Positions 16,552 through 24,835 are shown, counted from the stretch's first letter. The stretch: 45,977 bases of DNA from CAYNUJ01 sp964573255 (GCA_964573255.1 CAZNJB010000025.1:1-45977); one strand, 5' to 3'. Made by a program: numbers and translations. The notes: a model not told the origin generated them from the sequence alone.

Positions 16552-16980
16552 TTAGTTTCCGTCACCTTGCTCAAATAGTTTTTTGTCAATTAATTTCTTT
16601 ATAATCCTATTAGCAAATTCAGCCATTAAATCAGCGACTTCATAATCTATCTTTCCCGTTATCGAATCTTGGATATGTGGATGATTTGAAATTCCTTTTT
16701 CTTGCAGAAATTTTTCTGCATCCCATCTATCTACCATTAGCAAATCTGATTTTTCTTCCTTCTTGCCTTTGAACAGCAATGTTGCTTTTATCCCTGCTTC
16801 CACTCCTTTGAGAAATAGTTCTTTGTCTTTCGGGACATTATTATCATCCCAAGAAAATACTGGCTCATCACCAACATATACTTCAATTATATCCTTGACA
16901 AGATTGTCTATGTTTGGGTGCACGTGAATTTCTATAAGTTTAGCTATTTTCTTTTGTAATTCATTTAGGTCTAATGCCAT
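16552..16980 (-). CDS. Hypothetical early-region protein
   Basis: 142 residues when started at the ATG at 16980, which has GTGGAG nine bases upstream. It is mostly helical and charged (LNELQKKIAKLIEIHVH, DKELFLKGVEAGIKATLLF, VADLMAEFANRIIKKLID). No domain recognised. The gene lies in the leftward early run, two bases after the preceding stop. The 79 bp after it (16473-16551) hold only the ribosome binding site of the next gene. Confidence 0.55.
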   Translation of the reverse strand: MALDLNELQKKIAKLIEIHVHPNIDNLVKDIIEVYVGDEPVFSWDDNNVPKDKELFLKGVEAGIKATLLFKGKKEEKSDLLMVDRWDAEKFLQEKGISNHPHIQDSITGKIDYEVADLMAEFANRIIKKLIDKKLFEQGDGN

Positions 16981-16982
16981 TG

Positions 16983-17321
16983 TTAAATACTCCACTTTCT
17001 TATTATTTGCTCTGTCTCAAAATCTAAAGGTTCATCAACTTTTAAGTCTAATATCATAAGCCTAATTTCGGCGTTAGTTGTTGCCAATAATATATTAAGC
17101 GGAACCAACAACAACAAGAAGAAGAGCGATCCCATCACGTAATAATAAGCAAGTCCCCATATCATAGTTATTATAGTTAGCATAATACTACCAAAATTAG
17201 GAGGCTTTTTCAATATCTTTTCTTTCTTCAATTTTTTAATTATTCTCTTTATCTGTTTTCGTGTACTGCCATTTTTTATCTGCCGATAACCTTTGTTGTT
17301 ATGATGTCTACGAAATTTCAT
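16983..17321 (-). CDS. Small membrane protein, unknown
   Basis: 112 residues. The N-terminal 45 residues are very basic (KFRRHHNNKGYRQIKNGS, KRIIKKLKKEKILKK). Two hydrophobic segments follow at about 47-65 and 66-85 (IMLTIITMIWGLAYYYVMG, LFFLLLLVPLNILLA). The C terminus is soluble and acidic. No family recognised. It is part of the leftward early run. Confidence 0.5.
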   Translation of the reverse strand: MKFRRHHNNKGYRQIKNGSTRKQIKRIIKKLKKEKILKKPPNFGSIMLTIITMIWGLAYYYVMGSLFFLLLLVPLNILLATTNAEIRLMILDLKVDEPLDFETEQIIRKWSI

Positions 17322-17339
17322 TCCGCCACCTCGCTCAAA

Positions 17340-17546
17340 TTATTTAATTTTACCATTTGCGATATATTCCCAAATAACGTCTGCCGTTTTCTTCGCTTCG
17401 GCACACTTTTCTTTTGTTTTGCCGTATGATACTAATTCGAAAGTCCCTTTAGCTTCGTCTATGCCGAGAATAATCACTTTGTCCTTGTTAAACTTTTTTC
17501 CGTATTCTCTTGCAAATGCTACTTCTGGTTCTGGATTCCATGCCAT
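17340..17546 (-). CDS. Small hypothetical protein
   Basis: 68 residues starting at the ATG at 17546, which has GTGAGG about ten bases upstream; a GTG at 17561 would add five residues. Contains PEPEVAFAREYGKKF and VIILGIDEAKGTFELVSYGK, suggesting a small alpha/beta fold. No family recognised. It lies directly downstream of the 17562-17810 gene. Confidence 0.5.
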   Translation of the reverse strand: MAWNPEPEVAFAREYGKKFNKDKVIILGIDEAKGTFELVSYGKTKEKCAEAKKTADVIWEYIANGKIK

Positions 17547-17561
17547 GTTTTGTAGCCTCAC

Positions 17562-17810
17562 TTATAAATTCCAAATGTCATTTTTAATCCTCTCTTTGAA
17601 TTCTTGTAATTCTTTTTCATAACTATAAAGTTCAGTATAGTGTGCTAATAGCTTTTTATGAAATTTCTTTAGTTCTTTATAACCACTTCCTTCTAAATCT
17701 TCTTCATAGTTACAATTAGATAATATAGCTCTTATCATTCGTGTAGTTTGTTCTAAATAAGCTTTAACCTCAAGATATGTTAGTTGGTCTAAATCAATTG
17801 TTACTTTCAT
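17562..17810 (-). CDS. Small helical hypothetical protein
   Basis: 82 residues, almost fully helical and charged (YLEVKAYLEQTTRMIRAIL, LKKFHKKLLAHYTELYSYEKE). Probably a coiled-coil or small helical bundle. No family recognised. It is in the leftward early run between the DUF5131 gene and a small alpha/beta protein. The 60-bp gap before it (17811-17870) holds nothing else I can identify. Confidence 0.5.
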   Translation of the reverse strand: MKVTIDLDQLTYLEVKAYLEQTTRMIRAILSNCNYEEDLEGSGYKELKKFHKKLLAHYTELYSYEKELQEFKERIKNDIWNL

Positions 17811-17870
17811 TTCGACTCCGTTGTTGGATAGATTTTATGTAGATCGCCTTTTTTACAAGTTCTTTGTGAT

Positions 17871-18845
17871 TCATTTTGGAAATTCCCTAATCTGTAAATG
17901 CTTTGGGAACTGGTTAATATCTTTTATTACTTTGCCATTAATGTTTAGCTGTTTAACAAATACTGGAATTTTGGCGCTCCGACATTGCTCAACAATAGAT
18001 TCAACCCATTCGATTTTACAAGGTCTGCGATTCATTCCGCTTTCACATCCGACAATCACCCAATCAACTTTATTCCAACCTATCTCGCCCATGTGAGTAT
18101 CTGCCTTTCCGGTTAGTGCATTGATAAGATAATTATGTTCAAAAACGATATTCTGTAATTCAATTGGTTCTAGCATCGGCTCAATTGAAAGGAATTTTAC
18201 TTTTGCCGGAGTTTGCAATAATAACGGAATCCTTTCGTCTGCTGCTCTTTGATTTTCAACTGATACCCCAAGCCAAATATTTTCAGGTAACCGCCCACCG
18301 CTCTGCTCCATTTGAATCCTTATCGATCGGTCTGAATCAATATTATCTTTCACCCATTCGAAAAATTCCAACATCCGATTAGGACGTTTAGTTAAAACTT
18401 GATAAGTATGTTTTGCTACTTCTCGATAATCGGATTCGTCCTCACACTCATACCAACTTTTACCGCGCTTAGGAATCAAATCCGCGCACATTACATCGAA
18501 TATATCTGCAATGTATTTGAATGGAATATTTTCATGAAACAAGTCACTCATGGAATTAACAAATATCATTGACGGTTTTCTCCAAGAGAACGGTTCTCTT
18601 AGTTTATGCCAGCGAATATTTACATCCCCATTAAAGCCTTTTGCTATTCCGTTCTCGTTTTCGGAATAATCGAATCGCAAGATGCTCGAAAAATCAGCCC
18701 AAGTTTCCATGTGCCTATCCGCAACCATATTGTTTATACGAATGCTTTGCTTTTCCGCGTAACAATTTTTACAGCCAGCGGAAATTTTAGTACATCCGAT
18801 TATCGGGTTCCACGTTCTTTCAGTCCATTCAATTTTAGTTTTCAT
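17871..18845 (-). CDS. Phage Gp37/Gp68-like protein (DUF5131), radical-SAM-like
   Basis: 324 residues. It begins KIEWTERTWNPIIGCTKIS and continues SAGCKNCYAE, the hallmark of the DUF5131 family, with cysteines C18, C25 and C28 in a Cx6CxxC cluster. Later motifs are FVNSMSDLFHE, WLGVSVENQ, FLSIEPMLEPIEL and WVIVGCESG. The fold and cysteines resemble radical SAM proteins, although the reaction of the family is not known to me. It is frequent in phages and prophages. In this element it is the largest gene of the mid-early region, between clusters of small unknown genes. It overlaps the preceding gene by 11 bp. Confidence 0.85.
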   Translation of the reverse strand: MKTKIEWTERTWNPIIGCTKISAGCKNCYAEKQSIRINNMVADRHMETWADFSSILRFDYSENENGIAKGFNGDVNIRWHKLREPFSWRKPSMIFVNSMSDLFHENIPFKYIADIFDVMCADLIPKRGKSWYECEDESDYREVAKHTYQVLTKRPNRMLEFFEWVKDNIDSDRSIRIQMEQSGGRLPENIWLGVSVENQRAADERIPLLLQTPAKVKFLSIEPMLEPIELQNIVFEHNYLINALTGKADTHMGEIGWNKVDWVIVGCESGMNRRPCKIEWVESIVEQCRSAKIPVFVKQLNINGKVIKDINQFPKHLQIREFPK

Positions 18846-19053
18846 TTTTTAGCCTCTTAACTTCGCTGTATAATTGTTGAGCATCGACCAATAATGATTT
18901 AATTAACCTTATTTCTGCCATAAATCCCTTCGGAAAATCCTTTCGCGACCTTTCTGCTGCAGAAGCTATTCGCCACATAACATTAAACAGTTCGTCAGTT
19001 AAACCTTGTTTTAATCTTTTGTTTTTAATTTCTTCTAATTGTTTTTCTGTCAT
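18835..19053 (-). CDS. Small hypothetical protein
   Basis: 72 residues, helical and charged (TEKQLEEIKNKRLKQGL, ELFNVMWRIASAAERSRKDF, IKSLLVDAQQLYSEVKRL). Its Shine-Dalgarno GGAGAC lies within the last codons of the membrane protein gene just upstream, which suggests coupled translation. No family recognised. Confidence 0.5.
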   Translation of the reverse strand: MTEKQLEEIKNKRLKQGLTDELFNVMWRIASAAERSRKDFPKGFMAEIRLIKSLLVDAQQLYSEVKRLKNEN

Positions 19054-19057
19054 TTTT

Positions 19058-19216
19058 TTAGTCTCCGTTGTTTAAGTTTGGATATTCCCTATTTTGCTGA
19101 GTATTATCCTCCAAATCCAACTCATCTTTCCAATAATACAGCAATGAAAAACAGATTACCCCGATAAGTGAATAGTATATAAATAACGCTAAGAAAATTA
19201 TTATTGCTTCGCTCAT
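19058..19216 (-). CDS. Small single-pass membrane protein (52 aa)
   Basis: The ATG at 19216 opens a 52-residue frame with one long hydrophobic segment at residues 4-28 (AIIIFLALFIYYSLIGVICF and onward), followed by an acidic tail (WKDELDLEDNTQQ). It fits exactly between its neighbours: it starts one base after the previous stop and its last codons carry the ribosome binding site of the next gene. This packing makes it a likely real gene despite its size. Function unknown. Confidence 0.55.
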   Translation of the reverse strand: MSEAIIIFLALFIYYSLIGVICFSLLYYWKDELDLEDNTQQNREYPNLNNGD

Positions 19217-19217
19217 T

Positions 19218-19421
19218 TTAACCGCCTTTCATTTTGAATTCTTTTAATAATTTTAGAGCCGATTTAAGAGAGTTCCAGTTTTTTATTATTTTATTCATCA
19301 GTTCCAAATCTTCGTAATTTGCCGTGTTAGCCCATTCGGAAATTAGCGCTTTGAATTGCGCCGTTTTTTCTTCCCTTTTCTTTTCGGCTGCTTTGTTGTA
19401 ATATTCGGAATAATGTCCCAT
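19218..19421 (-). CDS. Small hypothetical protein
   Basis: 67 residues from the ATG at 19421 (MGHYSEYYNKAAEKK). This start overlaps the stop of the preceding gene by one base (TAATG); longer in-frame starts upstream would overlap that gene extensively and are unlikely. The protein is helical and charged, with EDLELMNKIIKNWNSLKSALKLLKE. No family recognised. Confidence 0.5.
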   Translation of the reverse strand: MGHYSEYYNKAAEKKREEKTAQFKALISEWANTANYEDLELMNKIIKNWNSLKSALKLLKEFKMKGG

Positions 19422-19726
19422 TATAATTTCATCCTTAATTGCTCGTTTAATTTTTCGGCGCGCCAAAGGGATATAGTTTTGCCGGTTGTTTTTGATTTTG
19501 CTTTGCCGGCAAAGGCAATAAGCCCTAGTTCGCGCAATTCTTTCACTCTGCCGGTGATGCAATTGATTCTTTTATTCAGTATATCGGCAATATCTTCGTT
19601 GCTTACCGGTCCAACTTCGCTAATTACCTGATAAACTATGGCGCGGCTATGCGGTAGTTTGTCGAGAATATCGATATAGGCAAGGTCTCTAATTTGTTCT
19701 GAGTTATAGCCTTCTCTTGTTCTCAC
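19421..19726 (-). CDS. Winged helix DNA-binding protein
   Basis: 101 residues. The segment ILDKLPHSRAIVYQVISEVG, then VSNEDIADILNKRINCITGRVKELRELGLI, is a winged helix with its recognition helix at about residues 50-65. This layout is common in phage replisome or regulatory proteins placed next to gp16. It overlaps gp16 by four bases and the next gene by one. It may regulate the early-to-late switch; no target is visible. Confidence 0.6.
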   Translation of the reverse strand: MRTREGYNSEQIRDLAYIDILDKLPHSRAIVYQVISEVGPVSNEDIADILNKRINCITGRVKELRELGLIAFAGKAKSKTTGKTISLWRAEKLNEQLRMKL

Positions 19727-20142
19727 TTTTTCCTCCTCATTTTTAAAAGCGCTAATTTTACTTTGCTTACATCGGTTTTTTCCATAAATGTTATATGGCT
19801 TTTCCCGGTGATTCTCTTTATAAATTTGTTTAAGCTAGCGGCGTTTTTGCTTCGGCTTACTTCCTGCCAAAGTCCTTCAATCATTCGCAGTTGACCTGGC
19901 GTGGCATAGTTTTTAGCCCGGTCTCTTAGCTCTTCATATTTGTTTTTTTGCGTTGTTTTTGGTGGGCGAGGCTTAAAGCCTAATTCAATAAATTTATTGA
20001 TTAGGCTTTCGGCATCGCTAAAGGATAAATACTTAGAGGAAGTTACATTATACGCGCTCAAAATAGCTCTGTACTCTTCGTCGGTAAGTTTAAGCTGTTT
20101 TTTTGCTATGTGTATTTTTGCTAATTGCGTTTTTGCTGCCAT
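19723..20142 (-). CDS. Mu gp16-like protein (GemA, DUF1018)
   Basis: 139 residues. Family signatures are LAKIHIAKKQLKLTDEEYRAIL near the N terminus, LINKFIELGFKPR, and ATPGQLRMIEGLWQEVSR with KFIKRITGKSHITFM. In Mu, gp16/GemA is made early and modulates host gene expression and DNA supercoiling. It overlaps Gam by 53 bases, an unusually long overlap; no later start codon with better spacing exists. Confidence 0.88.
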   Translation of the reverse strand: MAAKTQLAKIHIAKKQLKLTDEEYRAILSAYNVTSSKYLSFSDAESLINKFIELGFKPRPPKTTQKNKYEELRDRAKNYATPGQLRMIEGLWQEVSRSKNAASLNKFIKRITGKSHITFMEKTDVSKVKLALLKMRRKK

Positions 20143-20635
20143 CTAAAGCTTCCCAATCTATTTTATAAATAAATTTTTCGTCCTGGTCTATTTTTAGCCC
20201 TACGGCTGCGAGCTTGTCGTCCGTAAGTTCTTCAGCTGCGTAATCAGTAAGTATTTGCTCTTTGTCTATCTCTTCTTTTTTGCGAATGTACTTGCCGGCG
20301 AATAGTTTTTTAATCAATTCCAAAGAAGTTTTAACTGAATATTTTCTATTTAGTTGATGAACTTTTGGCGGGGTGGTTCGGAAGCCAATTTCTCCGAACA
20401 ATAATTTAACGTTCCTTGTTTTTTTGAACGCGCTTTTATTTAGCATTGCGAAAGCTTCTAGCTCTTTTTCCAACATCTCTTTTGCTATCCGCGCCTCTTC
20501 GGTTTCTTCGTCGTATTTTTCTTTCAGCTTATTGATGCGCTCGTTTAGCATCGCTTCTTTTTTGGCAATAAAGGAATCGTGCTTTGCCAGCTCTGCCAGA
20601 ACGTGATTTACGTCCTCGAATGTTTCTATTTTCAT
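20090..20635 (-). CDS. gam: Gam, host-nuclease inhibitor
   Basis: 181 residues from the ATG at 20635, which has TTGAGG just upstream (an ATG four codons earlier is less likely). Gam of Mu is a Ku-like protein that binds DNA ends and protects phage DNA from RecBCD-type nucleases. The long N-terminal coiled coil (AKKEAMLNERINKLKEKYDEE), then NVKLLFGEIGFRTTPPKV and LKIDQDEKFIYKIDW, is the expected pattern. It lies between transposition genes and gp16, as in Mu. Confidence 0.88.
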   Translation of the reverse strand: MKIETFEDVNHVLAELAKHDSFIAKKEAMLNERINKLKEKYDEETEEARIAKEMLEKELEAFAMLNKSAFKKTRNVKLLFGEIGFRTTPPKVHQLNRKYSVKTSLELIKKLFAGKYIRKKEEIDKEQILTDYAAEELTDDKLAAVGLKIDQDEKFIYKIDWEALDGSKNAISKNTHSKKTA

Positions 20636-20636
20636 T

Positions 20637-20858
20637 TTATACCTCAATTATTTTAGTTATTATTTTGTTTTTTAATTCGGCTATTTTGCCTCTCAAATTC
20701 CGTCTAATTACTTTGTAGAAACCTTTTAGAAGAGCCTTGAACGGGAATTTAGCCTTTTCGCTCCAGGCTGTGTTTTCCACTATGAATATATTCCCGCATT
20801 TTATTTGTACTGTGGATATGTTCTTTGCCGTAGTAATAGTTACTATTATTGTTTTCAT
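20637..20858 (-). CDS. Small hypothetical protein
   Basis: 73 residues, basic. The N terminus is beta-rich (TIIVTITTAKNISTVQIKCGNIFIVE) and the C terminus helical and lysine-rich. No family recognised. It overlaps the previous small gene by four bases (ATGA) and precedes Gam. Confidence 0.5.
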   Translation of the reverse strand: MKTIIVTITTAKNISTVQIKCGNIFIVENTAWSEKAKFPFKALLKGFYKVIRRNLRGKIAELKNKIITKIIEV

Positions 20859-20995
20859 CGCTTAACCCTTAATAATGCATTTATTAATGACGTTATTACG
20901 TGCTTATGATTTGTTAAAAGCAGCGTTTTGCATAGTTCGGCAAGCACGCGTTTATCAAGTTTCATTAATGCGTCTGTTAGTGTTATTTTTTCCAT
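20855..20995 (-). CDS. Small hypothetical protein (46 aa)
   Basis: The ATG at 20995 overlaps the stop of the gene before it (TAATG), and its own stop overlaps the ATG of the gene after it (ATGA). The product is helical (ITLTDALMKLDKRVLAELCK). Such tight coupling on both sides supports a real gene. No family recognised. Confidence 0.55.
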   Translation of the reverse strand: MEKITLTDALMKLDKRVLAELCKTLLLTNHKHVITSLINALLRVKR

Positions 20996-21216
20996 TAGTT
21001 GAACCGCTCCGGCTTTATTACCAATAATCTACTTAAGCGTATTCTTTCAACAGCTTTTTCTTTTTGCGGAAGTGGAACGAAGTTGTTAAACAGTATCGCT
21101 TTCTGCAAGGCTATATATTCCGATACTTTCGTATCGAGACTATATTCCTTGTCGTATTTTTCGTTTATTTCCATCAAAACTTCTTTGAAAGTCATCTTTC
21201 TTATCTCGCCTCCCAT
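20995..21216 (-). CDS. Small hypothetical protein
   Basis: 73 residues, helical and charged (MTFKEVLMEINEKYDKEY, QKEKAVERIRLSRLLVIK). It is coupled to MuB by a one-base stop/start overlap and to the next gene in the same way. No family recognised. It may assist transposition or DNA replication, judged only by its place. Confidence 0.5.
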   Translation of the reverse strand: MGGEIRKMTFKEVLMEINEKYDKEYSLDTKVSEYIALQKAILFNNFVPLPQKEKAVERIRLSRLLVIKPERFN

Positions 21217-22115
21217 TATATAAGCAGCATATCTGCTGCAGCTTTAACTATTTTTTTATCTATTTTGCGTCTGTTGTTTATTTGCGCAATTCTATCGGCG
21301 CGGTAAATAAGTTTGGTTAAGTGCCTTGCGTTTTGCCTGCTGTGTTCGTAGAATTCTTTCCAAATTCCGTTGCTTTCCGGGAGGTAACTCTTAACTATTT
21401 TTTCGGTGTCGCTTTCGGAAAGCGAAGCAACTTTGCAGGCAATACCAACGCGGCTATAGAGCTGAGCGTATTCCCCACGGCGCCCGCGCAGATTGAATAC
21501 CAACCGAGGCATTCCTACAAGCGCAACCGCTATGCCGGCTTTATCGTATAATCTCCGGACCATTTCCAAAGCTCTGTATGGTAAATGCTCGGCTTCGTCT
21601 ATTACAAGCATGCGACCTGTATCGCTTAGTTTTTGCGTAATGTCCTCAAACATATCGTGGATGCTTCCTTTTCCATCGTAGCCAACTTTTTTGTGAAGTT
21701 CGCGGAAAAGGATTTTTGCAGTGTAGCCGAGATCGGCTTCGATAAACAGAACTTCCGGGTGTTTTTTAGCGTAGCGTTTTACGGCTGTTGTTTTTCCGGT
21801 TCCCGCTTCGCCATAAATTACCGCAATTTCGCCTTCTAAGTGAGCCATTCTTAAGGCTTCGTATATTCTTTTTGCTTGCTGCGTTGCAGCGTATTTTGTC
21901 GCTTTTTTGCCCAGGAACAGCTTGTCGCGTTCACGGTTTAAAAAATCTTCCACTAGTTCGTCTACGCGCTCGTTATCTCCGCCGTAGCTTCCGCTTAAGT
22001 ATTGCGATAGCACGGTTGGCGATATGCCCAAAGCGGCAGATATTCGATTGTTGCTTATTCCGCGTTCTTCGCGAAATCTTTTTAATTGCTCTTTTAATTG
22101 TTCTCTTTTTTCCAT
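21216..22115 (-). CDS. MuB-like transposition target ATPase
   Basis: 299 residues. An N-terminal Cro/CI-type helix-turn-helix (RGISNNRISAALGISPTVLS, about 19-38) precedes an AAA ATPase domain with Walker A GEAGTGKT (102-109) and Walker B MLVIDEAE (169-176). MuB binds target DNA in an ATP-dependent filament, delivers it to the transposase and gives target immunity. The gene follows the transposase in the same operon, 48 bp on, with a Shine-Dalgarno AGGAGC. Confidence 0.9.
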   Translation of the reverse strand: MEKREQLKEQLKRFREERGISNNRISAALGISPTVLSQYLSGSYGGDNERVDELVEDFLNRERDKLFLGKKATKYAATQQAKRIYEALRMAHLEGEIAVIYGEAGTGKTTAVKRYAKKHPEVLFIEADLGYTAKILFRELHKKVGYDGKGSIHDMFEDITQKLSDTGRMLVIDEAEHLPYRALEMVRRLYDKAGIAVALVGMPRLVFNLRGRRGEYAQLYSRVGIACKVASLSESDTEKIVKSYLPESNGIWKEFYEHSRQNARHLTKLIYRADRIAQINNRRKIDKKIVKAAADMLLI

Positions 22116-22163
22116 AATTTTGCTCCTATGTTTGTTGATTGTTTAGCCGCCTTAGCGCATTTT

Positions 22164-24116
22164 TCAAGCTTCGGCGGCTTTTTTGTTTTCGTCTTCTTCC
22201 TTATCTGCAAAAAAAGTATAAATCTTTTCTTCTTCGGTTTCTTCGCCAAGTTCGTAGGCTTTTGTTTCCGGTAATTGATAGAATTGTGTTCTTTCGTGCC
22301 TTTTCATAAGCTCCCGCCCTTGCTTCAACGCTTCTGCTTCGAGGCGTTTCTGCTGTTTTAATTGCGCTTTCAGCTCTTCTACGTCTTTTGGCGTTCCTAA
22401 GTGGTATGCCATTGCGTGTACTGAGGCTCTGCGCTGCGCGCGGCATATAAAACGCCCAGCAAGGTCGGTTACTACCACTTCGCTTATATCGCTTAATGAG
22501 TATTTTACCCAAACTTTTTCTCCCACAAGAGGCGTTAGCGCTTCAGAGTAGTAATCTCCGCTCAATATTTTTACTCCGTTGCGGCGCACTGGCAGAGGTT
22601 TATCGCCCCACTTCATCATCAAATCGTTTAGCTCGCTTACGTCTACACCAGAGCCTCTGCCCTCATTAAACACTTGCCCAATTGTTTTTTCTTTTTTATG
22701 CGGATGGGGTTGACTGCGGTAAAATTCCAGCCATATTTCTATTAGCTCTTTTGCCTCTAAAAGCGTTGGAACATAATTGCCGGTTAATACTTCGTGGTAA
22801 CGTTTATGGAATTTTTCGTTCCGCATCATATAGGCGGGCTTATCGACAGGGCTTGTTCCGGTAAAGCTTGGCAGTAGTTTTTCGAATGTTTCTACCATTT
22901 CTTTCCAGCGCAATTCTATCACTTTTGCCCGCGCATTGTACGGGATAGAGTAAACAGCCGTTATTCCAAGCGAGGCGAAAAGACCGCTCCAGCCAAGTTC
23001 TTCGAAATTGATTTTGGAACCGTTAAAAAATCTGTTCCTGAAGGCGCGTCCATTATCTTGATACGCTATTTTCGGCTTTTTGCCAAGGCGTATTATTCCG
23101 TTGCGTAATGCCGATGTTACCGATTGTGTGCTTTCTGTTATCATCAGTTCCCAGCCGGCTATATCGTAGCTTGCCCAGTCTAAATACGCTACAAATGTTG
23201 CTTTGCAGCGTTTTCCCGTGTGTGGGTTTATTACGTCGAACGTTGTTTTTTTGCCATCTGCTACAAATACGTCGCCTACCTTTAGCATGCTTGTATCGCG
23301 CTTGATGTAGGGCAGTATAGTATCTCGCAAGGCTTTTTCGCCGCGACGCATCAAGGTGTATAATTCCTTGTTTCTTCTTTCGAATTCTTTGGCAAAACGC
23401 CTGTAGGTAGCTTCTGAGGCGGTTACTATTATGCCTTTCTTTTCCAGCATATATTTTGTAAGCTTGTACGCCTTGCTTATTTTTATTTGCTGAGGCTGAA
23501 GAAGAAGATCCAGAAAAATTCGTTTTTCGTATTCGCTAAGGGTTGTTTCGAAAGTTTCTTTGTAGTTATAACCAGGCGCTAGAACCATCGGCTGCCTTTC
23601 GGCTTGCCGCCATTCTTTAAGCCATCTTTCAATCGTTTTGAATGAACGTTCCCCGAGTTTTTTGAAAACGCCCGGCATTAATTCCCCGGTGTTGTAAGCT
23701 TCTACAAATTGAAGCTTTGCCGGTTTAATTGAGCCATGTTTTAGCCCTTCGAAAGACGCTTCGTAAGCCCTTAGCAACGCGTCTTTTGCCAATGCTATTT
23801 CTTTTTGTTTGTCGGTTATGCTTTGTGAAATGCAAGCAGTTTTAGTTTGTAGCAGTCCCGCCTTCTGCAGCAACTGTACTTTTTTAATTGGTTCAAGAGT
23901 CTTTAGCACACTATCTGCTTTTAAAAGCAGCCTAAAACCGCCAGGGCGTTTTACAGTTTTATATTCAAATAAAGCTTTCTTTCTCCTGATTGTACGCTCA
24001 GAGACACCTAATAACATAGCTGCCTCTTCTGTAGTCAGATAGTCTTTATTAAGTTGAATATTCATAGCTTCTGGATTTATGCGGGGGGCTCCTCCCACGA
24101 AATTTCCGTCTTTCAT
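22164..24116 (-). CDS. MuA-like DDE transposase
   Basis: 650 residues. An N-terminal helix-turn-helix of the excisionase/Mu DNA-binding type (LTTEEAAMLLGVSERTIRRK, 28-47) is followed by further helical DNA-binding regions and an rve catalytic core. The likely catalytic triad is D287 (VFVADG), D354 (AYQDNG) and E401 (in ARAKVIELRW). A Mu-type C-terminal region follows. This enzyme cuts the phage ends and joins them to target DNA in integration and in replicative transposition. It overlaps the gene upstream by four bases. All catalytic residues are present, so the element may be active. Confidence 0.92.
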   Translation of the reverse strand: MKDGNFVGGAPRINPEAMNIQLNKDYLTTEEAAMLLGVSERTIRRKKALFEYKTVKRPGGFRLLLKADSVLKTLEPIKKVQLLQKAGLLQTKTACISQSITDKQKEIALAKDALLRAYEASFEGLKHGSIKPAKLQFVEAYNTGELMPGVFKKLGERSFKTIERWLKEWRQAERQPMVLAPGYNYKETFETTLSEYEKRIFLDLLLQPQQIKISKAYKLTKYMLEKKGIIVTASEATYRRFAKEFERRNKELYTLMRRGEKALRDTILPYIKRDTSMLKVGDVFVADGKKTTFDVINPHTGKRCKATFVAYLDWASYDIAGWELMITESTQSVTSALRNGIIRLGKKPKIAYQDNGRAFRNRFFNGSKINFEELGWSGLFASLGITAVYSIPYNARAKVIELRWKEMVETFEKLLPSFTGTSPVDKPAYMMRNEKFHKRYHEVLTGNYVPTLLEAKELIEIWLEFYRSQPHPHKKEKTIGQVFNEGRGSGVDVSELNDLMMKWGDKPLPVRRNGVKILSGDYYSEALTPLVGEKVWVKYSLSDISEVVVTDLAGRFICRAQRRASVHAMAYHLGTPKDVEELKAQLKQQKRLEAEALKQGRELMKRHERTQFYQLPETKAYELGEETEEEKIYTFFADKEEDENKKAAEA

Positions 24117-24574
24117 AGATCCAACTCCAGTTGTTTATCTGCTTTTTTATCGCAATATTTTTTAACGGCAAGCCCTTCGCGAGTGGCATGCATAAGTTTG
24201 TTGGAAACTTTTTCGTAGTTTTCTCTTGTGGGTTCCTCAAAATAGCGCAAAACAGCCTGCAAGGCTTCGGAAGTGGCTTTTTGGTAATTAGCGGCTATTT
24301 CGGTTTCCTCTTTTTTGCTTTTTGCCGGTTTAGGCATTTTTACCAGCGCAAAGCCGCACTCCCAAGCCATAAGCTTAAGTAAACCATAGTTTTTCTTAAT
24401 TTTCATTGCCGGCAGTATAATTTCGAGCGGCGTAGGGAGTTCTTCGTTAAGAGAGGCTATACGGCAAAGGTAGGAATAGGATTTGTTTACTTTGTCAGCC
24501 AGTTCAAAAACGGTAATGCCTTTGCCGTGAATTAGTTTTTGAACTTCAATTTTAATGCGTGATGTTAAATCCAT
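24113..24574 (-). CDS. Phage regulatory protein, CII-like helix-turn-helix
   Basis: 153 residues. The N-terminal 60 residues (ITVFELADKVNKSYSYLCRIAS) form a helix-turn-helix. The middle (LEIILPAMKIKKNYGLLKLMAWECGFALV) resembles the phage regulatory CII-like family. The C-terminal half is helical and may oligomerise. It is the second leftward gene from the operator, directly before the transposase, with a 4-base overlap. A role in the lysogeny decision or in control of transposition is inferred from position. Confidence 0.6.
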   Translation of the reverse strand: MDLTSRIKIEVQKLIHGKGITVFELADKVNKSYSYLCRIASLNEELPTPLEIILPAMKIKKNYGLLKLMAWECGFALVKMPKPAKSKKEETEIAANYQKATSEALQAVLRYFEEPTRENYEKVSNKLMHATREGLAVKKYCDKKADKQLELDL

Positions 24575-24610
24575 TATAATTTTTCCTGATAATTATAATT
24601 GTAAACTATC

Positions 24611-24640
24611 AGCCGTTTCGTTATATTTAAAGAAACGGCT
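24611..24640. terminator. Hairpin between ner-like and CII-like genes
   Basis: Perfect 9-bp arms AGCCGTTTC (24611-24619) and GAAACGGCT (24632-24640) enclose a 12-base loop, right after the Ner-like stop. No U-run follows on the coding strand, so it may be an attenuator or processing site rather than a full terminator. Confidence 0.5.
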
Positions 24641-24835
24641 TTAAGCGGCTTTGGAAATATTTCTGATTATTTGTTTAATTTGTTCTAATAAAGCGTCGTT
24701 TTTCCGTTTGCCGCGTAGTATGTAGCTTATATAGCTTTCGCTATAGCCAGTACGCCGCGCCAATTCGCTCTGTTTAATTAATGCGCGGTCTATGTTCAAA
24801 GGCTCTTTGCAGTTGTTTTTTTTAATGGGATTCAT
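24641..24835 (-). CDS. Ner/Cro-like regulator
   Basis: 64 residues, a single Cro/CI-type helix-turn-helix (ALIKQSELARRTGYSESYISYILRG). It is the first leftward gene, divergent from the repressor, which is the place of ner in Mu. Ner turns down the early and repressor promoters. The shared intergenic region holds the operator half-sites. The assignment rests on size, domain and position. Confidence 0.75.
   Translation of the reverse strand: MNPIKKNNCKEPLNIDRALIKQSELARRTGYSESYISYILRGKRKNDALLEQIKQIIRNISKAA

Noticed and set aside
22145..22179. Rightward terminator hairpin at the end of the transposase gene
   Set aside because: A GCCGCC/GGCGGC pair followed by T residues exists on the plus strand, but no rightward gene precedes it and it overlaps coding sequence, so it is probably chance.
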